From an uncultured Carboxylicivirga sp. (GTDB lineage Bacteria > Bacteroidota > Bacteroidia > Bacteroidales > Marinilabiliaceae), in NCBI GenBank assembly GCA_947491945.1, contig CANLLN010000034.1, positions 1 through 46,669 of the forward strand: a DNA stretch of 46,669 bases. Reading direction: 5' to 3'. The notes under the pieces are model-generated. The model was not told the origin of the DNA and did no database searches. It saw nothing but the letters and a program-made list of their open reading frames with translations. The position numbers and the translations under genes were made by a program. Positions 9,743 to 19,384 of the stretch are shown here, piece after piece. Within the stretch, counting starts at the first letter, position 1; each line of letters opens with the position of its first letter.

Positions 9743-9845
9743 ACAAAAACGTCAGATTGGTTTAACAAACATGTGAACTTACGATATAAGTGCGTTTCTA
9801 CAAAACTAATTTTGATAACTTACATGCGCAAATATCACTAACAAT

Positions 9846-11414
9846 TTATAAGCCATCATTGCCTGACGAAAAGATGTTGTGGCTATCATCGCGAACCCCT
9901 GTCTTAATATCACAACAACCAAGAATAGAATGAAAAAGCAAGGATGTAGTGAAGTGCTTAGCAGAATTCTCTTTGGCACTTCGATACTTTGCCTTGTTCT
10001 TACTTTTAAACTTCTCTGACATCCATATGAAGCAAGCGGCATCGTGCAATACATGATGTTCTGCAGCATGCAACCACATCCCATCCTCACCAAGTAACTC
10101 ACCATGATCAGACATATAGATCATAATCGCATTATCATCTTCCAAACGTTTGATAAGCTCATCAATAAAATAGTCCATAAACAGGATAGAATTATCGTAA
10201 GCATTAATAATTTCATTACTAGAATTATGATGAATCGATCGTGATTTTGTAACGGGTACAAAATGCTTAAAGGAGTTGGTATATCGATAATTGTAATACC
10301 AATGTGAACCGATGGTATGTAAACAAGCAAATGTCCTTTGACCATCAAAGGGCATAATCTCGTCTAAATGGGCAAGAATATTTTCATCTGTCCATTTCTT
10401 ATCGGAATAGCTACTGGAAGTTAGCGCAACGTTCTTGTACCAATTTGCTGACTTAGCAAATCCATCATAAGTATAATCGGGCGTCTGGTTGCCTAACCAA
10501 AATGTCTGAAAACCACATCGATTCAATATGGAGATGATGGATTCTTCGGTATAAGCGAATTCAGCGCTATTAATATCTGCGCGAGTAAGCAACTGAGGCA
10601 CAGATGCCGCAGTGTAACTATGTAACGACCTCGTTTTGCTAAAAGAAATAATTTCACGTTGAGACAAACGGGGTGTAGTGTTTCGATGGTAGCCGTTAAA
10701 CCCGAGATGATCATTGCGTACAGCCTCACCTAATACCAAAATCACACGCAGTGTATCCTTACCACTGACAATAGCATCCAGACCAACATCCGTTCTTGGC
10801 AAGGCGTTTAAATTTTTAATTTTCAAATACTCCTGAGAAGCTCCCAGCAAAGTGAATGGAGCTCTGTTTATCATGGTATTCGCCCGAAGGGCATTTGCCA
10901 TAATGCAAGGTAAAATAAGCACTACTGAGATTATTATATGTAATAATATACGACGGCGAAATAACGGACTAATATTAAGACGTAAACGCATGATAAATCC
11001 AATTGCAAGAATACTTGCAACGGCAAAAAACAATAGTTCTACAGACATAAACTCACGACTTACTTGCCAGTCTGTATTCAAAACTGCATCCACCACTGCA
11101 CCCGTTATAGTAATATTATAAAAAAGCAGATAATAGCCACTTAGCAATGTCAGAAAAACAAAGGGTGGAAATGCAATAATGAATACATATCGATTAATAC
11201 TTATGGCATACAGGATACCCATTATACCTCCCACCAAAATAGCAGCATGGAGAAAATACGAAATACCATCTGCAAGAGATTTTAGTGGAATACGAATATA
11301 ATTGCTAAGCCCAACAATTACACTAACTGATAAGATGGAAATAAGATACACAATGCTCCATTGCATGCATTTTTCTGACTTTGCCATGAATACTCTTAAA
11401 GAAAATTCGTTCAT
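9846..11414 (-). CDS. Phosphoethanolamine transferase-like membrane enzyme (EptA/CptA sulfatase superfamily)
   Basis: A 522-residue protein with about five N-terminal transmembrane helices (residues 18-175) and a periplasmic alkaline-phosphatase-fold domain. Metal and nucleophile residues match the EptA/MCR pattern: Glu230 in LGEAVRNDH, Thr268 in HSYTAASVP, His371 in IGSHW, and Asp436-His437 in SDHGELLGEDG. Family members move phosphoethanolamine from phosphatidylethanolamine to lipid A or core sugar. The target here is unknown. It lies 20 nt downstream of porZ, whose protein is linked in Porphyromonas to anionic lipopolysaccharide attachment, so an envelope-glycan substrate would make sense (inference). 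Some paralogues with this motif set are poorly characterised sulfatase-like enzymes. Confidence 0.8.
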   Translation of the reverse strand: MNEFSLRVFMAKSEKCMQWSIVYLISILSVSVIVGLSNYIRIPLKSLADGISYFLHAAILVGGIMGILYAISINRYVFIIAFPPFVFLTLLSGYYLLFYNITITGAVVDAVLNTDWQVSREFMSVELLFFAVASILAIGFIMRLRLNISPLFRRRILLHIIISVVLILPCIMANALRANTMINRAPFTLLGASQEYLKIKNLNALPRTDVGLDAIVSGKDTLRVILVLGEAVRNDHLGFNGYHRNTTPRLSQREIISFSKTRSLHSYTAASVPQLLTRADINSAEFAYTEESIISILNRCGFQTFWLGNQTPDYTYDGFAKSANWYKNVALTSSSYSDKKWTDENILAHLDEIMPFDGQRTFACLHTIGSHWYYNYRYTNSFKHFVPVTKSRSIHHNSSNEIINAYDNSILFMDYFIDELIKRLEDDNAIMIYMSDHGELLGEDGMWLHAAEHHVLHDAACFIWMSEKFKSKNKAKYRSAKENSAKHFTTSLLFHSILGCCDIKTGVRDDSHNIFSSGNDGL

Positions 11415-11434
11415 TTAAATAGAGTCAATCGTCT

Positions 11435-13795
11435 CTATCGCACTATTAAAACTTTAATAACATCACTCTCGGAACCATCTTCACTGGCTACATAAATGAG
11501 GTACACGCCGGTTTTTACTTCTTTACCATTATAATTGCGACCATTCCAATAGGCCTTACCTCCCAACGAGCGCGTCTCATAAACCAGCTTACCACTGATC
11601 GTTGTTATCTTAACACTACTATTCTCCATCAATCCTGTAATGGTAATATCACCTTTAAAATCTTCGCGCACAGGATTGGGGTAAGCATACACTCTACTAA
11701 AGCTGTCGGTGCCTTGGGTAGCTTTTGCCTTGTATGACACAATTCCCTTGGCTGTACCGATAAAAACCTCCCCACTAACCGGATCAATAGCCACACTGGT
11801 AATGCTATTGGAGGGCAAAGGACTATTACTCATATTAAAAGTGGCGAAAGTTTTCAAACCATCCGCCGATACCAGGTAAAGACCGGAATCCTCCGTACCA
11901 ATCCATTTGCGATCAGCTCCATCAACAGCAATACTGGATATTCGTTCTTTCTCCAGTAGGTAATCCACCAGATTACTGCCATCGTTGCGAGGTACCTTTA
12001 TGCGGCTCGCGACTGGATAGGGCTCGGAGAAAATAGCCCACGGTCGATAATAAACTAATATACCCTGATCGGTTCCCAGCCAGATATAGCCATTTTTATC
12101 TTCGGCCATAGATAACACTGTGCGGGTAATCTCGGTTTTGTTTTCATCCCACAAGCGAAGAACACCTTTATTTCTAGGGTCATTTCCATAACCAACTGCA
12201 GCACCACTCCTGTACTCATCATCGTCGTCATCGAGCAAGGTCCCTTTTGTATCAATTACCATAATACCTTGTCGCTCACCAATGGCTCCTCGGGGTATGG
12301 GAATCCATACCTGATCACTACTCGTAATCATAATCTGACCAGTACTATGCAGTTTATTAGCGGCAGCATAATCAAATTGATACCAATCATCACCTGACTT
12401 AACAACGATTCCCGCATCCACGCCGGCATTCATCATCCAGATGTTACCCTCACTGTCACTGGCAATCCCTCCGACACGAACATACTTCCGTGAATCGGGA
12501 TAAATATCCTGCAAGCCACTATTGTTTTCATCGTAATGAACAGGTGCATCGCTACCACGCACTTCAAAAATACCTCCACCCCAGCTACACATATACACTA
12601 ATGAATCGTTTACCGAACTGGAGCAGATCCGCAGTAAATCTCGAGCCGTAGAGGAGCTGCCACGCACACTACTAAGGTAACTACTCCAATGCCCTTGCCC
12701 AATGTTATAAACCGAATACTCTATAGTGCGATTCAGGTTGTTATTATCTGCCGTAAGACCGCCTGCTGTTGAATAAACGACGCCTCTACTCGCATAAACA
12801 TCAAAGGTATGATTCGAATAAGGTCCATTAGCCACGTAAGAAATATCGATGCCATTGGCAACCTCAACCAACCCAAAATTTCGATCTGCTAAAAAGAAGA
12901 CATCTTCAAATGGCGAATAGATAGCATCCTGTACTCGCAGATTACCATCAAAAGAATAGGATTCAATGACCTGGTCAATAAGATAGTTTTCATTATAGAC
13001 CGTAACAAAACTCAAAGCTGCTACAACCAATTTACCAGCCTGACTGCGCATACTTTGAAAATTTCGCAAAGAAACTAATCCGTTCCACGAATATTGGTCT
13101 CCATACAAAATACGTGTTTCATCATTCGCTTTCTCCGCCATTACAAGGTCATTACCATGCTGATCGACAGCCACACAGGCGGCATATCCCGATGATACCA
13201 ATTCCCATCCTTTATCATAAACAATTAAAGGATTATCCAAAGAAGCACGAAGCAAGCCGCGGTCAGTGGCCGCATAAATCTGTTCGTCGCGCACTAGCGT
13301 CTGATAAATTATCAAACGCTCTGAATTAACACCAAGAAAATATGTGTCAGTCACCTCATTTTTTTCAACATCAACGACGAGAAGTGCATAATCGGTGCTA
13401 CAATATACTCTTTCACCATCCACATAAAAATGGTTAATGCGTTTGGAGCCCTGTATATTTTTAATTTTAAAATCGGGAATATTAATGGTACCCTCCTCAC
13501 TTACAAGGTCAATATTCCCCGTGGCATAACCCACTATAAAAACATCATTTGACAATGCCTGCACTGCCGTGATATCAACATCGCTTAATCCATTTACACG
13601 GCTGAGTTTACGCACTTCTGGATTTAGTTTATCAAAAAGCATCAGCCCCATTTCAGAAGCAACTATTGCAAAATTTTCTGATTCAGCGATACTCTTAGCA
13701 TTTCGATATGAGAAATGGTCACGCCACCGGCTTTGTCCTTCACTGAGAAATACAGCACTGAGAAAAAGCACTATTAACATCAGGTTTTTACTCAT
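11435..13795 (-). CDS. porZ: PorZ-like type IX secretion system protein
   Basis: A 786-residue secreted protein. A signal peptide ([21 protein letters not shown]) precedes [16 protein letters not shown], the typical PorZ opening. The body forms two seven-bladed-propeller-like regions of two-component-regulator-type repeats (for example [43 protein letters not shown]). The last about 80 residues form a type IX C-terminal domain (YPNPV then [22 protein letters not shown]). In Porphyromonas gingivalis PorZ is a surface component of the attachment complex that takes part in anionic-LPS transfer to T9SS cargo. Length and three-part design agree with that family. The gene overlaps the rdgB stop by 8 nt, so the two are translationally coupled. 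Confidence 0.85.
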   Translation of the reverse strand: MSKNLMLIVLFLSAVFLSEGQSRWRDHFSYRNAKSIAESENFAIVASEMGLMLFDKLNPEVRKLSRVNGLSDVDITAVQALSNDVFIVGYATGNIDLVSEEGTINIPDFKIKNIQGSKRINHFYVDGERVYCSTDYALLVVDVEKNEVTDTYFLGVNSERLIIYQTLVRDEQIYAATDRGLLRASLDNPLIVYDKGWELVSSGYAACVAVDQHGNDLVMAEKANDETRILYGDQYSWNGLVSLRNFQSMRSQAGKLVVAALSFVTVYNENYLIDQVIESYSFDGNLRVQDAIYSPFEDVFFLADRNFGLVEVANGIDISYVANGPYSNHTFDVYASRGVVYSTAGGLTADNNNLNRTIEYSVYNIGQGHWSSYLSSVRGSSSTARDLLRICSSSVNDSLVYMCSWGGGIFEVRGSDAPVHYDENNSGLQDIYPDSRKYVRVGGIASDSEGNIWMMNAGVDAGIVVKSGDDWYQFDYAAANKLHSTGQIMITSSDQVWIPIPRGAIGERQGIMVIDTKGTLLDDDDDEYRSGAAVGYGNDPRNKGVLRLWDENKTEITRTVLSMAEDKNGYIWLGTDQGILVYYRPWAIFSEPYPVASRIKVPRNDGSNLVDYLLEKERISSIAVDGADRKWIGTEDSGLYLVSADGLKTFATFNMSNSPLPSNSITSVAIDPVSGEVFIGTAKGIVSYKAKATQGTDSFSRVYAYPNPVREDFKGDITITGLMENSSVKITTISGKLVYETRSLGGKAYWNGRNYNGKEVKTGVYLIYVASEDGSESDVIKVLIVR

Positions 13796-14369
13796 ATGGT
13801 CTGTTTAAAAAATCAACAAGTTTAACAACAGCACGCCCCCGATGGCTTATCTTATTTTTCTCTTCCAGCGGCATTTCGGCAAAAGACATATTGTAACTTT
13901 CCGGCTGAAAAATGGGATCATAGCCAAAACCAGCATGCCCCGTCTGCTCGCTTAGTATATCGCCCTCAACACAGCCTTCAAACTGATGAAATTTACCATC
14001 GATGATTAAGGCCATAACAGTACGAAAACGTGCCTTACGATTGACTGCTCCCTCCAGCTCCTGAAGCACCTTTGTCATATTGGCTTCCGCGTCGCGAGCA
14101 GGACCGGCATAGCGAGCCGAATAAACACCAGGTGCTCCATTCAGGGCATCAATCTCAAGGCCTGTATCATCGGCAAAGCAATTCATTCCGTATCGATCGT
14201 AAATATATCTTGCTTTTTGCAGCGCATTGGCCTCCAATGTATAACCTGTCTCGGGTATTTCATCACTACAGCCAATATCCATCAGGCTAAGCACTTTAAT
14301 ATGCTGACCTAACAAGACCTGTATCTCGTCAAGCTTATGCTGATTGTTTGTTGCAAAAACCAATTCCAT
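13788..14369 (-). CDS. rdgB: RdgB/HAM1-family non-canonical purine NTP pyrophosphatase
   Basis: A 193-residue cytosolic enzyme that hydrolyses dITP, ITP and XTP to monophosphates and keeps them out of DNA. Family motifs are complete: the N-terminal [11 protein letters not shown], Asp67-Asp68 with [20 protein letters not shown], the GFGYDPIF nucleobase-recognition segment, and the C-terminal SHRGRA. The length is normal. It is the first gene of the minus-strand cluster rdgB-porZ-phosphoethanolamine transferase-DUF3352-oxidoreductase, and its end overlaps the porZ start. A TACTTTTG sequence at 14407-14414 could be the -7 box. Confidence 0.95.
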   Translation of the reverse strand: MELVFATNNQHKLDEIQVLLGQHIKVLSLMDIGCSDEIPETGYTLEANALQKARYIYDRYGMNCFADDTGLEIDALNGAPGVYSARYAGPARDAEANMTKVLQELEGAVNRKARFRTVMALIIDGKFHQFEGCVEGDILSEQTGHAGFGYDPIFQPESYNMSFAEMPLEEKNKISHRGRAVVKLVDFLNRPYE

Positions 14370-14406
14370 ATATTTCCTATCTTACTTTTTTTAAACGTCT
14401 TCCTTA

Positions 14407-14414
14407 CAAAAGTA
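14407..14414 (-). promoter_or_regulatory. Putative -7 box upstream of rdgB
   Basis: Minus-strand TACTTTTG fits TAnnTTTG and lies 38 bp upstream of the rdgB start. No TTTG at the correct -33 distance; the expected place overlaps the terminator of the universal stress gene. Confidence 0.3.
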
Positions 14415-14426
14415 TTTTAATTCCTA

Positions 14427-14461
14427 TAAAAAAAGACGATCCTCAACAAAGAACCGTCTTC
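14427..14461 (-). terminator. Rho-independent terminator of the universal stress gene
   Basis: On the minus strand, AAGACG pairs with CGTCTT across a loop containing TTTGTTGAG, and the stem is followed by a T run. It lies 26-60 nt past the stop of the universal stress gene, between it and rdgB. Confidence 0.7.
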
Positions 14462-14486
14462 CGCTAATATTATTTAGAGCTATTTA

Positions 14487-15320
14487 TCAACCAAATCCAC
14501 CGTAACCGTACTTCATCAAATCAGTTCTCGGATTAATGACCAAAACGGGCATTTTAGCACTATTGGCAATTATATATTGCTCGTAGGCTCCAAGCATATA
14601 ATCATGAAAAGCAATGTCGCGGGTTGTCATCACCAACACCAGGTCAGCATCGATCTTTTCGGAAAACCGAATAGTCTCCTTTGAGAAAGACTCCTCACCA
14701 TCAGACAGCACTAACTCATAATCAATACCCTTTTCATGCAGATAGTTTTTAGAAAATACCACATTGGCCTTCGTCCTGCTATCAATGATACCTTCCTTGG
14801 TAGCCGCGGCATACATATAAATCTTTGGCCGCGAGAATTGGTACATAAACTGAATCCACTTCAGCTTTTCCTTACTCTCTGACTTATAGTCGACCGGAAA
14901 CACAATCTTTTGATAATCCTTACGCTTGGGAGGTGACTGAACCACCAGATAGGGGATTTTTGAGCCCACAATAACCTTCAGCGCCCAGCTACCGGTAAGC
15001 TTTTGTAATCCCTTCATGCCATGGGTGCCCATTACTACCAACAGACAATCCAGCTCTTCTACTACTGCGTTAATGGTTTTAAATATTGTACCCTCCCTTA
15101 CCAAGGCAGAAGGTCGAACACCCCAGCTTTCTCCAATCTCATCGGCGCGTTTATTAAGTTTCTCTTCCAACGCAGCCATTTCCTCCTCTTTTTTGGCTAT
15201 GTGCAATATATGAATGCTTGCATCCAGCTCATTACCCACCTTAATAGCATGCTGCACGGCATTATCGGCTACCTCGGTAAAGTCATACGGAACCAGAATT
15301 GTGTTCTTTTTTGTGTCCAT
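14487..15320 (-). CDS. Tandem universal stress protein (two Usp domains)
   Basis: A 277-residue cytosolic protein made of two Usp folds. Domain 1 (about residues 6-145) begins NTILVPYDFTEVADNAVQHA and has the ATP-binding type signature VMGTHGMKGLQKLTGS. Domain 2 (about 155-270) starts KIVFPVDYKSESKEKL and has the degenerate MTTRDIAFHDYMLGAYEQYI in place of the canonical glycine loop, so nucleotide binding is likelier in domain 1. It diverges from the adenylyl cyclase-HD gene with an 87-nt shared upstream region, and a terminator follows the gene, so it is monocistronic. Any link to cAMP is only positional. Confidence 0.9.
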   Translation of the reverse strand: MDTKKNTILVPYDFTEVADNAVQHAIKVGNELDASIHILHIAKKEEEMAALEEKLNKRADEIGESWGVRPSALVREGTIFKTINAVVEELDCLLVVMGTHGMKGLQKLTGSWALKVIVGSKIPYLVVQSPPKRKDYQKIVFPVDYKSESKEKLKWIQFMYQFSRPKIYMYAAATKEGIIDSRTKANVVFSKNYLHEKGIDYELVLSDGEESFSKETIRFSEKIDADLVLVMTTRDIAFHDYMLGAYEQYIIANSAKMPVLVINPRTDLMKYGYGGFG

Positions 15321-15363
15321 AAAAAGCTCTCCTGAATGTTCTTTATTAACGGAATAAATATAG

Positions 15364-15371
15364 TACTTTTG
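15364..15371 (+). promoter_or_regulatory. Putative -7 box of the cyclase-HD gene
   Basis: TACTTTTG on the plus strand fits TAnnTTTG and lies 36 bp upstream of the cyclase start, inside the divergent region with the universal stress gene. A weak TTTA -33 candidate sits 18 bp upstream. Confidence 0.4.
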
Positions 15372-15407
15372 ATTCTAATTGCAAGTAAGAGGCGATAGCA
15401 AAATATT

Positions 15408-17222
15408 ATGTCGAAAAAAGCAATCAACATATCACTTTCTAAATTACTACGTTTCAAAATATATTACTTAGTCGCCTTAGTGTACGCAGCAGCGCCGTTT
15501 TTGTTCGCAAAAAATGCAGCCCCACAAAATCCCCCACTTCAAGTATGGTTGGAAACACCGGATAACAAAACACAAATACTAAATGGGGAAGGAGTAAAAA
15601 TCGATCAAAAAACCTTTGCCATCTATTGGCATAGCGATAGCTCCTTGCTGTATAAGTACCGCTTGGTACCGCACACACAACAATGGAGCAGTTGGTCGAA
15701 GCGTAATGCTGCTACTTTTTTCAAGGTGAAGGAGGGCACTTACCGTTTCCAGCTTGAACTATCCAATGGCAACAAACATGAGGCCACCGTACTTATTGAC
15801 CTGCCTTTTTGGAAGCAAACAATGTTTTATATTGCCCTCATTGTGCTCATCAGCTTCATGATCTTTGTGGTAATCATAATTGCCTTTAAACAGCGTATAC
15901 GCCTCCTAACTCATAGCATTGAAAACGAAGTAAGAAAAACCTTTCGTATTAGAGACAAAGCCAACCAAAGAACGCAAGGCACAAAAACTAACTCCGCAAG
16001 ACAAACCCGCACCCGATCGCGAAAATACAAGAAGGTAACTGTTCTATTTGCCGATATACAAGGGTTTACCAAGATAGTGGAACACATTAATCCTGAAACA
16101 CTGGTAGATGAACTTGATCGTTTCTTTATTCAGTTTGATGCTGTCGTAGAAAAATACAACATTGAAAAGATTAAAACCATTGGCGATGCCTATATGTGTG
16201 CCGGTGGCATTCCCAATATCAATCGTACCAACCCAATAGAAGTTGTACTGGCAGGGCTGGAGATGCAGAAATTCATGCAGGATAGTCGTGCTGAACAAAA
16301 AAGCGAACTGGGCTTTTGGGAGCTACGCATTGGCATACATACAGGACCTGTAATCTCAGGAGAGGTAGGCACCAAAAATGTATCTTTTGACATATGGGGC
16401 GACACTGTCAATATTGCCTCACGAATGGAAAGCTCAGGAATGGCAGGCATGATTAACATAACAGGCGTAACCTACGAACTCATTAAAGACTTTTTCATTT
16501 GCGACTATCGCGGTAAGATGCCTGTAAAATATAAAGGCGAAACAGATATGTACTTCGTACGGCGCCTAAAACCGGAACTATCGGCTGATGAAACAGGGGC
16601 GTTGCCCAACCGAAAATTTCGTATAAAGCTTCAACACATACGCCTGGGCGATTTGGAAACATTTATTTTGAACAAACTGAACAATGAGCTGTCTGAAAAT
16701 ATACAGTACCACAACGGAGCCCATACCAAAGATGTACTAACCCGCGTGGAGATTCTTGCCCGCGGAGAAAAGGTTAGCTCGGAAGACCTGCTTCTACTTA
16801 AAACGGCAGCATTGCTGCACGATGTAGGCTTTTTAGTGGAATATGACAATCATGAAGACAATAGCATTAAATTTACTAAGGAAATACTACCTGGCTTTAA
16901 ATATGAAGATGATCAGATTGAACAGGTTGTTGAACTAATTAATGCCACTCGCCACGAAAACAAGCCACGAAACTACCTGGAGCGTATTTTAAAAGATGCC
17001 GATTTGGACTATTTGGGTCGAGCCGATTTTATCTCCCTTTCCGACAAATTATATAAAGAGCTGAACACTTACAACGGAAAAATGAGTATTAAAGAGTGGA
17101 ATCAGCAACAATATGAATTTATTGGATCACACACCTATTACACAGCAACGGCACGTGAGCTAAGGCAAGTTAACAAGACCCGTCAGCTCCAAAAATTAAA
17201 AGCTCTGGTAGATAATAAATAA
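15408..17222 (+). CDS. Membrane adenylyl cyclase (class III) fused to an HD domain
   Basis: A 604-residue protein. An N-terminal hydrophobic segment (about 15-35) is followed by an extracytoplasmic beta-rich sensor domain (about 40-133), a transmembrane helix (137-160), a class III cyclase domain (207-385) and a C-terminal HD domain (about 405-590). Cyclase residues are complete: metal Asp216 and Asp260, adenine-selecting Lys256 and Asp328 (DIWGD), Asn335 and Arg339 of VNIASRM. Lys/Asp rather than Glu/Cys predicts ATP, not GTP, as substrate. The HD domain has His435, the HD pair at 471-472, His516 and Asp530/532, so metal binding looks intact. HD domains can hydrolyse phosphoesters, so one polypeptide may both make and degrade a nucleotide signal (inference). 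It is preceded by a plausible promoter and followed 57 nt later by bactofilin. Confidence 0.9.
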   Translation: MSKKAINISLSKLLRFKIYYLVALVYAAAPFLFAKNAAPQNPPLQVWLETPDNKTQILNGEGVKIDQKTFAIYWHSDSSLLYKYRLVPHTQQWSSWSKRNAATFFKVKEGTYRFQLELSNGNKHEATVLIDLPFWKQTMFYIALIVLISFMIFVVIIIAFKQRIRLLTHSIENEVRKTFRIRDKANQRTQGTKTNSARQTRTRSRKYKKVTVLFADIQGFTKIVEHINPETLVDELDRFFIQFDAVVEKYNIEKIKTIGDAYMCAGGIPNINRTNPIEVVLAGLEMQKFMQDSRAEQKSELGFWELRIGIHTGPVISGEVGTKNVSFDIWGDTVNIASRMESSGMAGMINITGVTYELIKDFFICDYRGKMPVKYKGETDMYFVRRLKPELSADETGALPNRKFRIKLQHIRLGDLETFILNKLNNELSENIQYHNGAHTKDVLTRVEILARGEKVSSEDLLLLKTAALLHDVGFLVEYDNHEDNSIKFTKEILPGFKYEDDQIEQVVELINATRHENKPRNYLERILKDADLDYLGRADFISLSDKLYKELNTYNGKMSIKEWNQQQYEFIGSHTYYTATARELRQVNKTRQLQKLKALVDNK

Positions 17223-17243
17223 GACGAATAAGCATAAAATATC

Positions 17244-17251
17244 TATATTTG
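17244..17251 (+). promoter_or_regulatory. Putative -7 box of the bactofilin gene
   Basis: TATATTTG fits TAnnTTTG exactly and ends 28 bp before the bactofilin start. No clear TTTG -33 element, so the promoter is tentative; a purine-rich AACAGGAAA precedes the ATG. Confidence 0.4.
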
Positions 17252-17279
17252 CTTTATTCTTAAAACTAACAACAGGAAA

Positions 17280-17663
17280 ATGGCTAAGAATTTCGATACG
17301 GAAAATAAACTACCCAACATGATTGGGCCAGGCACCAAAATCAAAGGTGATATTGAGACCAACGGAGATATTAAAATTGATGGCTCCATCGATGGTAACA
17401 TTATCTCTAAGGGAAAGGTATTGGTGGGACAAAACGGCATTGTTACCGGCGAAGTGAAATGCACTAACTGTGATATTTACGGCTCATTCGATGGAAAACT
17501 GACCGTTACCGAGCTATTATCGCTCAAAGCCTCCAGCAAACTGCATGGCGATGTTAAAACAAGTAAACTTTCCATTGAACCAGGCGCTGTATTCACCGGC
17601 ACTTGCAATATGGATGATAAAGTAACACCTGCGGGTACCGCCCCATCAAATGGCAAAAAATAA
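17280..17663 (+). CDS. Bactofilin (polymer-forming cytoskeletal protein)
   Basis: A 127-residue protein with the single right-handed beta-helix of bactofilins. The core runs from about residue 17 to 110, with short repeated strands such as IKGDIETNGDIKIDGSIDGN, then KVLVGQNGIVTGEVKCTNCDIYGSFDG, then SKLHGDVKTSKLSIEPGAVFTG. Short disordered ends (MAKNFDTENKL and the Pro/Gly-rich tail) are typical. Bactofilins polymerise without nucleotides into filaments on the inner membrane and affect cell shape and envelope positioning. It precedes the ATP synthase operon, an arrangement seen in Bacteroidota. A strong terminator at 17770-17817 separates the two. Confidence 0.9.
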   Translation: MAKNFDTENKLPNMIGPGTKIKGDIETNGDIKIDGSIDGNIISKGKVLVGQNGIVTGEVKCTNCDIYGSFDGKLTVTELLSLKASSKLHGDVKTSKLSIEPGAVFTGTCNMDDKVTPAGTAPSNGKK

Positions 17664-17769
17664 CACCCCTACTCCGCGTACTCACTAGGTCTTGCTTATC
17701 CCTTTAAAAGACCTGCTGCCAGAATACTGACATCAGAACCATGGGCAGCACTTTACTAAAATAAACAGA

Positions 17770-17817
17770 GAAGGTGAGGGCCTGCTTGATTTCTGTCGGG
17801 CACCTACCTTCTTTTTT
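17770..17817 (+). terminator. Rho-independent terminator between bactofilin and the ATP synthase genes
   Basis: Stem GAAGGT-AGG-GCC pairs with GGC-CCT-ACCTTC, with single-base bulges and a loop of about 16 nt, followed by TTTTTT. It ends bactofilin transcription and means atpB needs its own promoter downstream. Confidence 0.7.
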
Positions 17818-17876
17818 ATTACGCATTTGCAGGCATTCTAAAAACCCTCAACAGCATTAGCTTTATCTTCTTGATA

Positions 17877-18008
17877 ATGTTAAACTTAAAGCTATCCTTC
17901 CTTTTTGTATATCTGTTTCTTTTCTTAAATCCTCAGGCCTCTGAAAACAAAAGAGATATACTATTGTTGTTTAATGAACTATTTCGCACTTATCAATGGC
18001 GGACATAA
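17877..18008 (+). CDS. Possible small hydrophobic ORF upstream of atpB
   Basis: A 43-residue frame (ATG to TAA) between the terminator and atpB. The first about 22 residues are hydrophobic (LNLKLSFLFVYLFLFLN) and then charged (SENKRDILLLFNELF). It occupies the place where an AtpI/AtpZ assembly factor is often found in related operons, but it is far shorter and has no recognisable AtpI motif. It could be a small membrane protein, a remnant or chance. The rest of the 17664-18055 gap holds the terminator and no other gene I can support. Confidence 0.25.
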   Translation: MLNLKLSFLFVYLFLFLNPQASENKRDILLLFNELFRTYQWRT

Positions 18009-18055
18009 TCATTAAAATTCGCATACTGAAATACGAATCATAAACTGCAAACCGC

Positions 18056-19135
18056 TTGAAGCAAACGATAAAACTACTATTTGCAGTACTGACGCTATGT
18101 GTGCTACCGTATAGCACATATGCCTCCGATACTGTGGAGACTCATTCCGAAGAGGAATTTGATCCCATGGCAATGATTATGCATCATATTGCAGATGCCC
18201 ATGAGTGGCATGTAATTTCTTACAACAATAGTGAAGGTCAAAAAACAGATATCACCATTCCCTTACCCATCATCCTTATTGATGATGGCCTGCAGCTGTT
18301 TATGTCTTCAGCTTTTGACCACGGCAAAAAAACTGTTCAGCAAGGCAAAAACTATTACAGCCTCTACCACGGAAAGATCTATAAAACCGATGCCGAAGGC
18401 ACCCTGAACTTCGATGATAAGCATGAGGTATTAAACGAAAAACCCTTCGACCTTTCCATCACCAAGAATGTAGCTTCCATGTGGATCAGCGTTCTAATAA
18501 TCATTGGGCTTTTTACAAGGGCAGCGCAACTTTACCGCAAAGAAGCAGGCGCACCCAAAGGGATACAGTCCTTTCTGGAACCCCTGATATTATTCGTGCG
18601 CGATGACATAGCCTATGAGCAGATGGAAAAAGAGAAAGCAGATAAATTCCTGCCCTTCCTACTCACCCTTTTCTTTTTTATATGGATTAATAACCTCATC
18701 GGCTTAATCCCATTCTTTCCGGGCGGAAGCAACCTCACAGGAAACATCTCATTGACCATGGTGCTGGCACTCATCACCTTTTTTGTAACCAACCTCAACG
18801 GCTCAAAAAGCTATTGGGCACACATCTTCTGGATGCCGGGCGCACCCATTGCAATACGCCCTTTGCTTGCCATCATAGAGTTTGTTGGGCTGTTCACAAA
18901 ACCATTTGCCTTGATGATTCGTTTATTTGCCAACATCTCGGCCGGTCATATCATCATCCTGAGTCTTATGTCATTAATCTTTGTCATGAAGTCACTGGCT
19001 ATTGCTCCTGCCTCAATACTAATGGGGCTCATGATGTTTATGTTGGAATTATTAGTAGCAGCATTACAAGCATATATATTCACACTCTTATCGGCTTTGT
19101 TTATAGGCATGGCCGTAAAAAGCGAAGAACATTAA
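18056..19135 (+). CDS. atpB: ATP synthase F0 subunit a
   Basis: A 359-residue membrane subunit forming the proton half-channels. It starts with TTG at 18056; the chosen start gives MKQTIKLLFAVLTLCVLPYSTYASD, a signal-like N-terminus typical of the longer Bacteroidota a subunits. A soluble periplasmic part (about 25-135, His/Asp-rich) precedes five or six helices. The essential arginine is Arg289 in IRLFANISAGH. First gene of the atpB-E-F-H-A-G run; the gap to atpE is 24 nt. The window has no atpI. The TTG start and the N-terminal extension should be checked against orthologues, but no better in-frame start is evident. Confidence 0.9.
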   Translation: MKQTIKLLFAVLTLCVLPYSTYASDTVETHSEEEFDPMAMIMHHIADAHEWHVISYNNSEGQKTDITIPLPIILIDDGLQLFMSSAFDHGKKTVQQGKNYYSLYHGKIYKTDAEGTLNFDDKHEVLNEKPFDLSITKNVASMWISVLIIIGLFTRAAQLYRKEAGAPKGIQSFLEPLILFVRDDIAYEQMEKEKADKFLPFLLTLFFFIWINNLIGLIPFFPGGSNLTGNISLTMVLALITFFVTNLNGSKSYWAHIFWMPGAPIAIRPLLAIIEFVGLFTKPFALMIRLFANISAGHIIILSLMSLIFVMKSLAIAPASILMGLMMFMLELLVAALQAYIFTLLSALFIGMAVKSEEH

Positions 19136-19159
19136 AACTAATCTATAAACAGTAATCAT

Positions 19160-19369
19160 ATGGAAGGTTTATCATTAACCACAATTGGACTCGGCTTAAT
19201 TATTATTGGAGCAGCCTATGGTATTAGTCGCATAGCATCAAGTGCCATGGAGGCGATGGGACGACAACCCGAGATAAGCTCTAAAATACAAACAGCAATG
19301 ATTATTGCTGCGGTACTTATTGAGGGCGCCGCCTTGTTTGCCATCGTAGTAGTCTGGATGAACGGTTAA
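19160..19369 (+). CDS. atpE: ATP synthase F0 subunit c
   Basis: A 69-residue hairpin of two transmembrane helices that forms the rotor ring. Helix 1 is GLGLIIIGAAYGISRIASSAM, the polar loop GRQPE is canonical, and the ion-carrying acid is Glu55 in VLIEGAALFAIVVVW. The residue after Glu is Gly and helix 1 has no Gln at the place used by sodium-type rings, so proton coupling is predicted (inference from ligand residues). Spaced 15 nt before atpF with GAGG-free Bacteroidota-style leaders. Confidence 0.95.
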   Translation: MEGLSLTTIGLGLIIIGAAYGISRIASSAMEAMGRQPEISSKIQTAMIIAAVLIEGAALFAIVVVWMNG

Positions 19370-19384
19370 TAAAACAAAAGGATT

